From: Tardiphaga sp. P9-11
Lineage (GTDB): Bacteria > Pseudomonadota > Alphaproteobacteria > Rhizobiales > Xanthobacteraceae
Length of the DNA stretch: 64,000 nt
NCBI RefSeq assembly: GCF_008329525.1
Contig: NZ_NPKQ01000003.1
Coordinates: 62,001-126,000 of the forward strand
Reading direction: 5' to 3'
Position numbers and translations under genes: made by a program. The notes beneath the pieces were generated by a model. That model was not told the DNA's origin. It saw only the letters and a list, made by a program, of their open reading frames with translations, and made no database searches. Below, piece by piece: positions 36,974 to 46,316 of the stretch (position 1 is its first letter; the number at the start of each line of letters is the position of its first letter).

Positions 36974-38056
36974 TCACCGCAAAAAGCTGAACGGCGATGG
37001 CGGCGGCGCGCGGCGCTTCTTCGGCTTGGGTTTTGGCTTCGGCTTGGGCTGCTCCTGTGGGGGGGCTGCTTCTGCCTCGGGCTCCGGCTCGGCTTCAGCC
37101 GTAGGCCGAGCGGCTGCAGGCTCAGCAGCCTCAGACTTGGCCTCCCCCGGCTTGCCCTCCGCCACTTCGCGCGGCGGCGCCTCGTCCGGGCGCAAGGCCG
37201 GCATCAGCGGCGCGAGGCGCGGCCACTCGTCCCAGACATCCCATTGGCAGATCTTGTAGTTGCCGCGCCGCTCGGCGATATCGAGATGGATGTGATCCTC
37301 GTGATAGCCGTCGGAGCCCGGGCCCAGCACGGTGGTGAACCGCGTACAGACCGAATGCAGCACGGCCTCGCGCTGCTCGCGCGGTGTGTTGCGCTCGGTG
37401 AGTGCGATCGAGCGGCCGTTGGCGAGTTTCAGCCCGCGCACATCCAGCGCATTGGCGCGGCCATGCTCTGACAGTTTTGCACCAACCACGCGATTGCGGC
37501 CGCGGCAATCGAAGGAGTCGAAATTATCGAGCTCAAGAAGCTTCGTGCCCAGGCTGGTCGCGAGCGGCGCCATGTCGGTGCGTATCCAATCGGCCACGGC
37601 CGTTGCCATGGCGCAGCGCATGGTTCCCGCCGGCTTCAGCGGCACGCGCGTCTTGTCAGGCAGTATCACGGCCTCGAGCCGCACCATGTCGGGCCCGCCG
37701 CAGGCGCCCGGGCCCTTGATGTCGGGAATACTGGGCGCAACGGCGATGGCGTCGGTGAGAGCGAGGCGGCAGGCGGAAGCCGGCGGCGGCTCCGGCGGAC
37801 GTGCCTCGGCAGCGGGCTTCCCGAGCTCAGCGGGGAGCCCGGATTTGGCGGGCTCCTCGCCGGGCTTTTGCGCCGGCTCGATCACGGGCGCTTCTGCCGG
37901 GCGGGGCTTTGGCAGCGGCACACGCGATGTCGTCAGATAGGCCTGCGCCGGCGCGGACACCAGCAACAGTGCCAGAACCGCTCCAATTGTCCTTTGGTCG
38001 CAGCCGGATAGGCCAAAAGTCCATTTCCGGGCCGCTTTCCCCGCGCTAAACTTCAT
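36974..38056 (-). CDS. Extensin-like secreted protein
   Basis: A 360-residue exported protein: signal peptide (about 1-40), a Pro/Glu-rich spacer (about 50-100), and an extensin-like C-terminal domain (about 105-285) with CRLALTDAIAVAPSIPDIKGPGACG, SEHGRANALDVRGLKLANGR and GPGSDGYHEDHIHLDIAERRG. The last two contain the D-Ala-D-Ala peptidase-like HxxxxxxD and HxH metal ligands, suggesting peptidoglycan hydrolysis. The tail is a low-complexity Pro/Lys run (KPKPKPKPKK). The ATG at 38056 starts the signal peptide; an upstream in-frame start is rejected. Confidence 0.9.
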   Translation of the reverse strand: MKFSAGKAARKWTFGLSGCDQRTIGAVLALLLVSAPAQAYLTTSRVPLPKPRPAEAPVIEPAQKPGEEPAKSGLPAELGKPAAEARPPEPPPASACRLALTDAIAVAPSIPDIKGPGACGGPDMVRLEAVILPDKTRVPLKPAGTMRCAMATAVADWIRTDMAPLATSLGTKLLELDNFDSFDCRGRNRVVGAKLSEHGRANALDVRGLKLANGRSIALTERNTPREQREAVLHSVCTRFTTVLGPGSDGYHEDHIHLDIAERRGNYKICQWDVWDEWPRLAPLMPALRPDEAPPREVAEGKPGEAKSEAAEPAAARPTAEAEPEPEAEAAPPQEQPKPKPKPKPKKRRAPPPSPFSFLR

Positions 38057-38144
38057 GCCAAGACCTAAAGCAAGAACACGGTCGAAGTTCCCCGGCAACG
38101 ATCGGGGAGCTGGCACGCCAACCACAAGACGGAGGAACGATCAA

Positions 38145-39773
38145 ATGCGTGGCTTGATGCAAGACTGGCCTTTGCTGTGTCATCGGATCATCGATCATGC
38201 GGCGCAGGTCCACGGCGAGCGCGAGGTCGTGACCAGATCAGTCGAAGGTCCCATCCACCGCACCAATTACGCCGAAATTCGTACCCGTGCCCTGAAAGTC
38301 GCGCAGCGCCTTGATCGCGAAGGCATCAAGATGGGCGACCGCGTCGCCACCATCGCGTGGAACACGTGGCGGCACCTGGAAACTTGGTACGGCATCATGG
38401 GCATCGGCGCCATCTGCCACACCGTCAATCCACGTCTATTCCCCGATCAGATCGCCTGGATCATCAACCATGCGCAGGATCGCATCGTGATGACCGACCT
38501 CACCTTCGTTCCGATCCTCGAAAAACTGGCCGACCAGTTGCCATCCGTCGAGCGCTATATCGTCTACACCGACAAGGCGCACATGCCGCAGACCACGCTG
38601 AAAAACGCCGTGGCCTATGAGGACTGGATCGCGGAAGTCGACGGCAACTTCAAATGGAAGGAGTTCGACGAGAACACCGCAGCGGCGATGTGCTACACAT
38701 CGGGAACAACAGGCGATCCGAAGGGCGTGCTGTATTCGCACCGCTCCAACGTGATGCATGCGCTGATGGCCAATACCGGTGACTCGCTCGGCGCCAATGC
38801 CGCCGACACCATGCTGCCGGTGGTCCCGCTGTTCCATGCCAATAGCTGGGGCATCGCATTTTCCGCGCCGTCGATGGGCACCAAGCTCGTCCTGCCGGGC
38901 GCCAAGATGGACGGCGCCTCGATCTACGAATTGCTCTCGACCGAGAAGGTGACGCATACCGCCGGCGTGCCGACGGTGTGGCTGATGCTGCTCAACTACA
39001 TGTCCGCCAACAACCTGAAACTGCCCGACCTGCGCATGGTGGTGTGCGGCGGTTCGGCGATGCCGCGCTCGATGATCAAGGCCTTCGTCGACATGGGCAT
39101 CGGTGCGCGTCATGCCTGGGGCATGACCGAAATGAGCCCGATCGGCACGCTGGCGGCGTTGAAGCCGCCGTTCGACCAGCTCGAAGGCGACGAGCGGCTG
39201 GATATCCTGCAGACCCAAGGCTATCCGCCATTCGGCGTCCAGATGAAAATCACCGACGACAGCGGCAAGAGCCTGCCCTGGGACGGCAAGACCTTCGGCC
39301 GTCTCAAGGTGCGCGGCCCTTCAGTGTCGCGCGCCTATTTCCGCGTCGAGGACGAGATTCTCGACGAGGAAGGTTACTTCGACACCGGCGACGTCGCGAC
39401 CATCGACAAGCATGGCTACATGCGGATCACCGACCGCTCCAAGGACGTCATCAAGTCCGGCGGCGAATGGATTTCGTCGATCGATCTGGAGAACCTCGCC
39501 GTCGGCCATCCGCAAGTCGCGGAAGCCGCGGTCATCGGCGTCTATCATCCGAAATGGGACGAGCGCCCGCTGCTGATCGTGCAACTCAAGCAGGACCAGA
39601 CCGCGACGCGCGAGGACATCCTGAAATACATGGATGGCAAGATCGCCAAGTGGTGGATGCCGGATGACGTGGTGTTCGTCGACGCGATCCCGCACACGGC
39701 CACCGGCAAGATCCTGAAGACCGCGCTGCGCGATCAGTTCAAGACCTATAGCCTGCCGACGGCAGCGGCTTAA
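38145..39773 (+). CDS. Long-chain-type fatty acid/acyl-CoA ligase
   Basis: A 542-residue adenylate-forming ligase: [20 protein letters not shown] (P-loop, about 185-204), [54 protein letters not shown] and catalytic Lys in [15 protein letters not shown]. It is near the group annotated as long-chain fatty-acid-CoA ligase or 3-(methylthio)propionyl-CoA ligase (DmdB); substrate is open. GGAGG upstream of the ATG at 38145 decides the start. It converges on the GatB/YqeY gene across a terminator. Confidence 0.92.
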   Translation: MRGLMQDWPLLCHRIIDHAAQVHGEREVVTRSVEGPIHRTNYAEIRTRALKVAQRLDREGIKMGDRVATIAWNTWRHLETWYGIMGIGAICHTVNPRLFPDQIAWIINHAQDRIVMTDLTFVPILEKLADQLPSVERYIVYTDKAHMPQTTLKNAVAYEDWIAEVDGNFKWKEFDENTAAAMCYTSGTTGDPKGVLYSHRSNVMHALMANTGDSLGANAADTMLPVVPLFHANSWGIAFSAPSMGTKLVLPGAKMDGASIYELLSTEKVTHTAGVPTVWLMLLNYMSANNLKLPDLRMVVCGGSAMPRSMIKAFVDMGIGARHAWGMTEMSPIGTLAALKPPFDQLEGDERLDILQTQGYPPFGVQMKITDDSGKSLPWDGKTFGRLKVRGPSVSRAYFRVEDEILDEEGYFDTGDVATIDKHGYMRITDRSKDVIKSGGEWISSIDLENLAVGHPQVAEAAVIGVYHPKWDERPLLIVQLKQDQTATREDILKYMDGKIAKWWMPDDVVFVDAIPHTATGKILKTALRDQFKTYSLPTAAA

Positions 39774-39786
39774 AAAGAAAAAACCT

Positions 39787-39810
39787 CTCCTCGCACGGCG
39801 GGGAGATGTT
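39787..39810. terminator. Bidirectional intrinsic terminator between convergent genes
   Basis: CTCCTCGC-ACG-GCGGGGAG (39787-39805, one G-T pair) is followed by ATGTTTTC and preceded by a run of A, in the 60-bp gap between the ligase stop and the YqeY-type stop. Confidence 0.75.
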
Positions 39811-39833
39811 TTCAATTTGGGGCAACGAGAGTC

Positions 39834-40289
39834 TCAGCCGTTGAGTGCGGCCTTCACCAGACCGCTGGCCTTGCCGAAGTCCATCTGGCCGGCATATTTC
39901 GCTTTCAGCGCGGCGATCACCTTGCCCATGTCTTTCATGCCGGCAGCACCCGTCGCTGCGATCTCGGCTGCGATGGCCGACTTGGTCTCGTCCTCCGACA
40001 TCTGCTGCGGCAGATAGGCGGAAATGATCGCGATCTCCTCGCGCTCCTGGGTCGCGAGTTCTGCGCGACCACCCTTGTCGTAGAGCTCGACCGACTCCTG
40101 ACGCTGCTTGATCATCTTCTGCAGTAGGCTCAGCAGATCGCTGTCCGACAGCGGCGGCTTGCTCTGGCCGCGTGCCTCGATATCGGCATTCTTGATGGTC
40201 GAGTTGACCATGCGAAGCGTCGAAAGCTTGCGCTCGTCCTTGGCCCGCATGGCGTCCTTGACGGCGTTGTTGATGTCATCGCGCAGCAT
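39834..40289 (-). CDS. GatB/YqeY-domain protein
   Basis: A 151-residue protein homologous to the tRNA-binding tail domain of GatB, free-standing as in YqeY: MLRDDINNAVKDAMRAKDERKLSTLRMVNSTIKNADIEARG at the start and MKDMGKVIAALKAKYAGQMDFGKASGLVKAALNG at the end. In many proteobacteria it lies near rpsU or dnaG; here it does not. It likely acts on tRNA, but no activity is established. A longer in-frame start is rejected because the conserved start is at 40289. Confidence 0.92.
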   Translation of the reverse strand: MLRDDINNAVKDAMRAKDERKLSTLRMVNSTIKNADIEARGQSKPPLSDSDLLSLLQKMIKQRQESVELYDKGGRAELATQEREEIAIISAYLPQQMSEDETKSAIAAEIAATGAAGMKDMGKVIAALKAKYAGQMDFGKASGLVKAALNG

Positions 40290-40405
40290 CTGCGTCTCCT
40301 CTTGCGGCCGCCAATCGCAGCGCCGGAACTCGGTTGGCCTCGATCTAAGCGTTTTGAGGAGTATGCACAACTGCACCCGCCGGGCACGAGGTCCCTGCCC
40401 GAAGC

Positions 40406-42031
40406 TTACTGCCGGTGACTGGAGCTGAAATCCTCGACGCCTTCGGACAGCGGCCCGGGCACATTGGTCTCGGCAGGGCGCGGCAGAACCATCAGCGCCG
40501 ATACACTGGCCGGAATACCGGCCTGCCCCCACAACCGGGGCTGAACCTCGAAATCGAAGCGGACATGCTGCGGCTCGAGCGCCGCGACGCGGCCCATCCA
40601 CGCCACGCAAACGTCGTCCGTCGTGAAACACATCGCGGCCCAACCCCTCTGCAGCGTCGTCGGGCGCGGCATGCCCCACGTATACTGAAACTGGAACGGC
40701 CGGCTGTAGACGGGATGGTCCGGGCTGTAAAAGGCTGTAGCGAATGCCAGCCCGTCGTCGCCACTGATCCGTGGCATCGGCCAGTCCGTCATCCGGTGCC
40801 AGCGCTCGGTCAGCTCTTGAGCGGCCAGCCGATAGTAAGTCCGCTCGTTAGGATTGATACTGTTGCGATAGATGGCATGAATTGGCGCCGCCACGACGGT
40901 GGCGATGACGGCAATGCCGGCGACGAACACCACCATGTTGACCACATACAGGCGTTCGAGCGTGAAGCGGGCACCGCAGACGATCAAAATGGCAGGCAGG
41001 AACAGCCCTTGAAGCGCCCATAGCGAAGGCATGTCGGTGCCAAGCGTGACGGTCGTCGCAACGGGTAGCAGCACCGTGCCGATGAACACCCAGAACAACA
41101 GCAGTAAACCGGGACCCATTGCGCGGAAATCGGCCGAAAAGTACTTCAGGCGCAGCTCGGCCGATAAAACCCAGACGATGGCCGGCAGCGCCATCGTCGC
41201 CGCGAGACCCAGCAAAAACATGCTGACTTCGATCAGTGACTGAGCGAACTCGATGCCGCCATGAACCTGCATGGCATAGGTGAACGGCGTAGCACCGGTC
41301 GTCACCAGCCAATGAATATGCGGCCCAAGGGCAATGAGCCCGGCGAGTGTCGAGACCCACGGTGCCCAGGACCTGAAATAGACCGCCCGCTGCGGATGCA
41401 CGATCGCTGCCAGCGCGAAGCTGCCGATCAGAAAGATCGAATAGTACTTTCCGAGCATCGCCAGCGCGGACAGGACGCCGGCAGCGGCCGCCCAGCCGAT
41501 AGCGCGCGTTTCAAAGGAGCGCAGGAAGCAATAGGTCGCCAGGGGCCAGATCGCGAGCAGCACCGTGTTCGCGTTGAAGCGCTGGGCATGGAATTGATAG
41601 GCCGGCAGCAACATCAGCAGCAGCAACACGACGGCCCGCGAATCGCCGCGCACGAAGCGCCGCGCGATCAGATCGACAGCCCAGAGCGCGACAGCAGCAT
41701 TGGTCATCGACAGCAGCTGGAACGACCAGTCGGTCAGCGGGAACACCAGCGTCCACACCCGCGCGACCCAGCCCATCAAAGGCGGATGTTTGGGATTCCC
41801 CCATGCGAATTCGCGCCCAAGGGTCCAGGTTTCCAGTGCATCCGCATGCAGATCGCCGCTCTGATAGGCGATCACCAGAAACAGCAGCCAGATTCCCGCG
41901 AAGCCGACGATCAGCACTGGAATTGTCCAGCCTTTCTCGATTCCATCGAGGAAGGTCAGAAAAGGCCTGCGCCATCGCGCCGGTCCGACGGCTGAGCGCG
42001 CGGCCATCTTGGCGAAATAGTCCAACTGCAC
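40406..42031 (-). CDS. Glycosyltransferase family 39-like membrane protein
   Basis: A 541-residue polytopic protein with about ten predicted membrane helices. The first periplasmic loop has DLHADALETWTLGREFAWGNPKHPPLMGW, with acidic residues and HPP typical of GT39/ArnT-like enzymes that use polyprenyl-phosphate sugars. The C-terminal soluble part is about 150 residues. It may decorate a cell-surface glycan or lipid A; donor and acceptor are unknown. It is divergent from carA across a 310-bp spacer. Confidence 0.85.
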   Translation of the reverse strand: MQLDYFAKMAARSAVGPARWRRPFLTFLDGIEKGWTIPVLIVGFAGIWLLFLVIAYQSGDLHADALETWTLGREFAWGNPKHPPLMGWVARVWTLVFPLTDWSFQLLSMTNAAVALWAVDLIARRFVRGDSRAVVLLLLMLLPAYQFHAQRFNANTVLLAIWPLATYCFLRSFETRAIGWAAAAGVLSALAMLGKYYSIFLIGSFALAAIVHPQRAVYFRSWAPWVSTLAGLIALGPHIHWLVTTGATPFTYAMQVHGGIEFAQSLIEVSMFLLGLAATMALPAIVWVLSAELRLKYFSADFRAMGPGLLLLFWVFIGTVLLPVATTVTLGTDMPSLWALQGLFLPAILIVCGARFTLERLYVVNMVVFVAGIAVIATVVAAPIHAIYRNSINPNERTYYRLAAQELTERWHRMTDWPMPRISGDDGLAFATAFYSPDHPVYSRPFQFQYTWGMPRPTTLQRGWAAMCFTTDDVCVAWMGRVAALEPQHVRFDFEVQPRLWGQAGIPASVSALMVLPRPAETNVPGPLSEGVEDFSSSHRQ

Positions 42032-42341
42032 TGAAATATCCGGAAATATGGCGAAGTTGTTGCTAGCTAGCGGCGAAAGTTACCTCCGGCAAGCGTTCGG
42101 ATTTATAATTGGTTGATTCTACGTCTCATTCTGCAAATTACGCGCTATCAGCGTATCCGCTTCGCCGGACAACCGGTGCACTTTAGCAGGCGCCGATTGA
42201 GATATTTTCCTCTACCGCGCGCCATTCGGCCCCCTCTTGCGAGGCCAAGGCCCCGTCCCGACCCGCCCGACCGCACGTGACGTGTGAATCCGGCCGTTCC
42301 GGCTTTGACGGCGGCAGACGCCGGGACTATGTAGTCCCCTC
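42032..42341. promoter_or_regulatory. Divergent spacer upstream of carA with a hairpin abutting the start codon
   Basis: No gene in this 310-bp stretch. Just before carA, GGGACTA-TG-TAGTCCC (42323-42338) is a perfect 7-bp inverted repeat ending 3 bases before the ATG at 42342, and no purine-rich ribosome site is visible between. Folding in mRNA would cover the initiation region, suggesting translational control. The half near the glycosyltransferase gene is AT-rich and likely holds promoters. Confidence 0.45.
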
Positions 42342-43532
42342 ATGACCCCCTCAGAAACATCCCCAGCCTGGCCGGACCACAAACCGACCGCGCTCCTCGT
42401 GCTCGCCGATGGTACCGTGCTGGAAGGCTTCGGCCTCGGCGCGGAAGGCCAGGCCGTGGGCGAAGTCTGCTTCAACACGGCCATGACCGGCTATGAGGAA
42501 ATCCTCACCGATCCCTCCTACGCCGGACAGCTCATCACCTTCACGTTCCCGCATATCGGCAATGTCGGCACCAATGACGAGGATATCGAGACGGTGAACA
42601 TGGCGGCGACGCCTGGCGCCCGCGGCGTGATCCTGCGCTCGGCGATCACCGATCCGTCGAATTACCGCTCTTCCCGGCATCTCGACGCCTGGCTCAAGGC
42701 GCGCGGCATCATCGGCATTTCCGGCATCGACACCCGCGCCTTGACCGCGCTGATCCGCAACAAGGGCATGCCCAATGCGGTGATTGCCCATGCCAGGGAC
42801 GGCAAGTTCGACCTGCACGGCCTCAAGGAAGAAGCGCGCGAATGGCCAGGCCTCGAAGGCATGGACCTGGTGCCGATGGTGACATCCGCCCAGCGCTTCA
42901 CCTGGGACGAAACACCCTGGGAATGGGAGAAGGGCTTCGGCCGCCAGACCAATCCTGAATTCAACGTTGTCGCCATCGATTACGGCATCAAGCGCAACAT
43001 CCTGCGCCTGCTGGCAGGTGAAGGCTGCAGGGTCACAGTCGTTCCAGCCACGACTTCGGCCGAAGAGATCATGGCGTTGAAGCCGGATGGCGTGTTCCTG
43101 TCGAATGGTCCCGGCGATCCCGCCGAGACCGGCAAATATGCCGTGCCTGTCATCAAGCAGGTGATCGATTCCGGCGTGCCCACATTTGGCATCTGCCTCG
43201 GTCACCAGATGCTGGGCCTTGCGGTAGGCGCCAAGACCAAGAAGATGCATCAGGGCCACCACGGCGCCAATCATCCGGTCAAGGACGAGACCACCGGCAA
43301 GGTGGAAATCACCTCGATGAATCACGGCTTCGCGGTGGATGAAGCGACGCTGCCGAAGGGCGCAACGCAGACTCACATCTCGCTGTTCGACGGATCCAAT
43401 TGCGGCATCCAGCTCGACGGCAAGCCAGTGTTCTCGGTGCAGTATCATCCGGAAGCCTCACCGGGCCCGCGGGACTCGCACTATCTGTTCAAGCGGTTCG
43501 CTGACCTGATGCGGGCGAAGAAGGCGTCGTAA
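42342..43532 (+). CDS. carA: Carbamoyl-phosphate synthase small subunit
   Basis: Glutaminase subunit of carbamoyl-phosphate synthase, supplying ammonia to CarB for arginine and pyrimidine synthesis; 396 residues. N-terminal domain segment [27 protein letters not shown] and the class I glutaminase triad: Cys in [16 protein letters not shown], His and Glu in [13 protein letters not shown]. carB is not in the window. An unusual hairpin precedes the start codon. Confidence 0.97.
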   Translation: MTPSETSPAWPDHKPTALLVLADGTVLEGFGLGAEGQAVGEVCFNTAMTGYEEILTDPSYAGQLITFTFPHIGNVGTNDEDIETVNMAATPGARGVILRSAITDPSNYRSSRHLDAWLKARGIIGISGIDTRALTALIRNKGMPNAVIAHARDGKFDLHGLKEEAREWPGLEGMDLVPMVTSAQRFTWDETPWEWEKGFGRQTNPEFNVVAIDYGIKRNILRLLAGEGCRVTVVPATTSAEEIMALKPDGVFLSNGPGDPAETGKYAVPVIKQVIDSGVPTFGICLGHQMLGLAVGAKTKKMHQGHHGANHPVKDETTGKVEITSMNHGFAVDEATLPKGATQTHISLFDGSNCGIQLDGKPVFSVQYHPEASPGPRDSHYLFKRFADLMRAKKAS

Positions 43533-43563
43533 AGCGCCTTTCGAAGACCATCCCAACGTCGCC

Positions 43564-43608
43564 ATGGCCGGGCAGCGCGAAGCGATCTTCGCTCGCTGTT
43601 CCGGCCAT
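43564..43608. repeat. Palindromic intergenic repeat after carA
   Basis: Arms ATGGCCGG (43564-43571) and CCGGCCAT (43601-43608) are perfectly complementary, with internal GCGAAGCGA/TCTTCGC pairing. It lies 31 bp after the carA stop. It looks like a dispersed palindromic unit and may stabilise the carA 3' end. Confidence 0.55.
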
Positions 43609-43688
43609 CTTCGTTTCAGGGCTGAAAAGATGACACGTCGTCGCTCCGTACGTACGATGCTTATCATTGCAAATCGTCAGGACGCATT

Positions 43689-44189
43689 GTGACCGACACG
43701 CCTGCCCCAACCGCCGTCTACGACGTCGTCCCCACCAGCCTGATGGCCTCGATGCCCGGGCTCGATTTCGTGCGCAAGATCTTCTCCGGCGAGCTGCCGC
43801 AGCCGCCGATCATGGAAAATGTCGACCCCTTCGACTCCACAATCGAGGCCGGTGTTGTCGTGTTTCATAGCGTCCCAGGCTTCCGGCACTACAATCCGAT
43901 CGGCTCGGTGCATGGCGGTTACGCAGCGATCCTGCTGGATTCGGCGATGGGCCTCGCCGTACACACCATGCTGCCTGTCGGCACCGGTTACACCACGCTG
44001 GAATTCAAGATCAGTTTCATCCGCGGCATGAGCAAGGATAGCGGCACCGTGCGCACCGAAGGCCGCACGCTGAATGTCGGCCGCCGCGCCGCCACTGCCG
44101 AGGCGCGCATCACGGATTCCAAGGGCCAGCTCATCGCCCATGCGACCACGACGTGCCTGGTGTTCGAGATTCCGAAGGACGCGGCCTGA
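43689..44189 (+). CDS. PaaI-family hotdog thioesterase
   Basis: A 166-residue acyl-CoA thioesterase-like protein. The active-site segment IGSVHGGYAAILLDSAMGLAVHTML holds the HGG and the acidic helix residue; TGYTTLEFKISFIRGMSKDSGTVRTEG follows as in PaaI/ACOT13. Start is GTG at 43689 with a weak AGGA upstream. It is a second thioesterase besides 2200-2619, with a longer N-terminus (about 60 residues before the HGG). Its substrate is unknown. Confidence 0.83.
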   Translation: MTDTPAPTAVYDVVPTSLMASMPGLDFVRKIFSGELPQPPIMENVDPFDSTIEAGVVVFHSVPGFRHYNPIGSVHGGYAAILLDSAMGLAVHTMLPVGTGYTTLEFKISFIRGMSKDSGTVRTEGRTLNVGRRAATAEARITDSKGQLIAHATTTCLVFEIPKDAA

Positions 44190-44227
44190 CGTGGAACCCG
44201 CGGGCACTCTCACAGAAATTCGATACG

Positions 44228-45007
44228 TCACGGCCTGACAGCAGGAGTTTCGCTCGGCATGCCCCGCGCGCGCGACATCAGATAGAGTTCAAGTTCGACC
44301 ATCTCAGGCGCGTCGGCGCTGTAAGGTTGCGCCCGCACGCCGATCATGCAGTTGCGCAGTCGCCGCTTGAGCGAGCCAAGCCCCTGCCACTCCAGCCGAT
44401 AGACGGGATAGCCGGTCGGATGGGCCTGCGTGATCGCCGAACCCGCCAGCCGCTTGTCCCAGTTGTCGTCGTGACAATTGGTGCATGCCAGATTCAATTG
44501 CCCCTGACGCCGCATGAAGGCATCGCGCCCTTTGTCGATGAACGTCTGCAGGCGTGAATCGGTGCCGGTCTCGATGGGCATCCCCCGGGATTGCCGGCCG
44601 ATCAGTGCGGTCAGCGCCAGCAGATCGCGGCTTTCATCGGCGAGTGGCGGCAATTGCTGATGATCGACGCGGCAGAGATTGACGCGCTGTTCGAGATCGA
44701 CCGGACGATTGAGTTTCTCATCGAATGCCGGGTACCGCACAGCGACGCCGCGCATGCTCGACGCATCACCGTGGCAATCCGCGCAAGCACGGCCGGCGAC
44801 GGGCTTCCGGGACCATAGCGCCTCGCCATCCAGCACCCACAGCATGCCGGGATTGGCCGTGGCGTCGGTCTGCATGGCCAGGGTTTCGACGGACATGAAA
44901 CTGGCACCGGAGCGTCGCTCACCCGGTGCGATCTCTGCCGCTTCGGCGAGCGACGTGAAAGCGGCGACTGCCAGCAAAGACAGGCTGATATTTCGCAGTC
45001 GGTTCAT
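44228..45007 (-). CDS. soxA: Sulfur-oxidation cytochrome SoxA (dihaem type)
   Basis: SoxA subunit of the SoxXA complex that couples thiosulfate oxidatively to the SoxY cysteine in the periplasm; 259 residues. A signal peptide (about 1-23) precedes two haem-binding motifs, CADCH and CTNCH, and the C-terminal RNCMIGVRAQPY carries the Cys that in known SoxA ligates the active-site haem. It is the last gene of the operon, overlapping the soxZ stop region. No soxB follows. Confidence 0.93.
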   Translation of the reverse strand: MNRLRNISLSLLAVAAFTSLAEAAEIAPGERRSGASFMSVETLAMQTDATANPGMLWVLDGEALWSRKPVAGRACADCHGDASSMRGVAVRYPAFDEKLNRPVDLEQRVNLCRVDHQQLPPLADESRDLLALTALIGRQSRGMPIETGTDSRLQTFIDKGRDAFMRRQGQLNLACTNCHDDNWDKRLAGSAITQAHPTGYPVYRLEWQGLGSLKRRLRNCMIGVRAQPYSADAPEMVELELYLMSRARGMPSETPAVRP

Positions 45008-45324
45008 GTAACCGCGATGCTGGCCGACGCCGTTTCCTGAAATCCGTTGTCGCCGATCCACTGGAATTCGAACTTCCCGCTCTCGGTGGCAATCGTAAAG
45101 AAGGAGATGAAGGGATTGGCCGAGAAGGCCGGAAACAAATCTGCCTGAAAGACTTCATCGCCATTATAGCGGCAGGTGAAATTGGTGATGATGTTGCGCG
45201 GGATGACCTCGCCGGTCACGGTATGGCGAAAGCCGGTCTCCATGATGTGGGACATCAGCGTCTTGATCTCGATGATGTCGCCACGCTTCGCCGTGGCGGG
45301 AACGTTGATCAGCGCGGATGCCAT
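45004..45324 (-). CDS. soxZ: Sulfur-carrier complex subunit SoxZ
   Basis: A 106-residue immunoglobulin-fold partner of SoxY, forming the periplasmic SoxYZ sulfur carrier. Clear segments: AKRGDIIEIKTLMSHIMETGFR, IPRNIITNFTCRYNGDEVF and FPAFSANPFISFFTIA. The start codon overlaps the soxY stop (TGATG), showing coupling; the stop overlaps the soxA start by four bases. It lacks its own signal peptide, as expected for a protein exported as a complex with Tat-signal SoxY. Confidence 0.95.
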   Translation of the reverse strand: MASALINVPATAKRGDIIEIKTLMSHIMETGFRHTVTGEVIPRNIITNFTCRYNGDEVFQADLFPAFSANPFISFFTIATESGKFEFQWIGDNGFQETASASIAVT

Positions 45325-45800
45325 CAGGTTGCCTCCTCGGTACATGCCGCGAGGGTGACGACGACATCGGCGCTCGCCAACCAGAAAGAGCCATCGGAGA
45401 GTTTCGCGATGGCTGTGAGCGTCTGCGTGTCGGCGAGCCGAATGCGCGTCGATATCTGCGCACGCCCTGCGCGCAGGCTGAGATAGAAGTTGCCGACATT
45501 AGGCTGCGGATTCTTCTCGTTGAAGATGTGGATACTGACCACGTGATCCGCATCACTCATCGGGCTCGTGACCGTCACGGTGAGTGGCACGGTGTTGCCG
45601 TTCTCGACCAACGGCGGGACGTCGAGCTTCACCTTGCCGGGGCGCACCGTCGCGCCTTTGACGACATCGCGAATGGCGGCCTTCATGGTGTCGGGCGTCG
45701 CGTGGGCCGAACCGACATGCACCAGAGACACGGCACCGAGCGCAGCGCCACCGGCCGTCGCCAGAAACTGGCGGCGCGTCGATCGATCGGGCTCAGTCAT
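45324..45800 (-). CDS. soxY: Sulfur-carrier protein SoxY with atypical C-terminus
   Basis: Carrier subunit on which thiosulfate-derived sulfane is bound; 158 residues with a Tat-type signal (STRRQFLATAGGAALGAVS). Family regions VPPLVENGNTVPLTVTVTSPM and HIFNEKNPQPNVGNFYLS are intact. The classical carrier arm is a terminal GGCGG; here the end reads VVVTLAACTEEAT, so the Cys is kept but its glycines are replaced and it is six residues from the end. This may restrict or alter partner access. Confidence 0.93.
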   Translation of the reverse strand: MTEPDRSTRRQFLATAGGAALGAVSLVHVGSAHATPDTMKAAIRDVVKGATVRPGKVKLDVPPLVENGNTVPLTVTVTSPMSDADHVVSIHIFNEKNPQPNVGNFYLSLRAGRAQISTRIRLADTQTLTAIAKLSDGSFWLASADVVVTLAACTEEAT

Positions 45801-45812
45801 GGATTGCTTTCG

Positions 45813-46316
45813 TCATGATGGGTTCCGCAGCGTCGTCAGATAGGCCACGACGTCATCGATTTGTTGCGCCGACAGGATCGGCTTGCCAAGCCACGCATCC
45901 CCGACACGCTGCAACCCGTCGACCCGATAATAGGACGGCATGATCGTCGCCGCATTGAGGCGGGAGGCATCCACCAGCCGCAGCCGCAACTGGCCTTCCG
46001 ACCAGCGGCTGCCGATGCCGGCAAGGCTCGGCGCAAGATCGCCCTGAAACCTTTGTTCGGCAAACGGCCCGCTGTGACAGAGCAGGCACGTATACGCGCG
46101 GTTGACGACGATCGCCCTGCCCGCCGACGCGTCGCCGACCGCGCCCGAGAGGGGCAGCGGAATCGTATCGCCCACCACCGCATAAGGGACGAGTTCCTCG
46201 GCTTGAACGAGAGCAGTCAGCAGTAGCGTCGCCACACTCCCCGACAACAGCGTCAATGCAAGGCGACGACTAACCAAAGACCTCTGCTCCGATCGTCTCG
46301 AACCAGGATCGTGCAT
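45813..46316 (-). CDS. soxX: Sulfur-oxidation cytochrome SoxX
   Basis: Monohaem partner of SoxA; about 167 residues from the ATG at 46316. A hydrophobic signal segment (LALTLLSGSVATLLLTALVQA) precedes CLLCH (haem) and IMPSYYRVDGLQRVGDAWLGKPILSAQQIDDVVAYL, with the distal Met ligand. This ATG overlaps the end of the upstream flavoprotein gene by 47 bp; a TTG at 46277 with GAGG upstream is a plausible shorter start giving a tidier signal peptide. Confidence 0.9.
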   Translation of the reverse strand: MHDPGSRRSEQRSLVSRRLALTLLSGSVATLLLTALVQAEELVPYAVVGDTIPLPLSGAVGDASAGRAIVVNRAYTCLLCHSGPFAEQRFQGDLAPSLAGIGSRWSEGQLRLRLVDASRLNAATIMPSYYRVDGLQRVGDAWLGKPILSAQQIDDVVAYLTTLRNPS

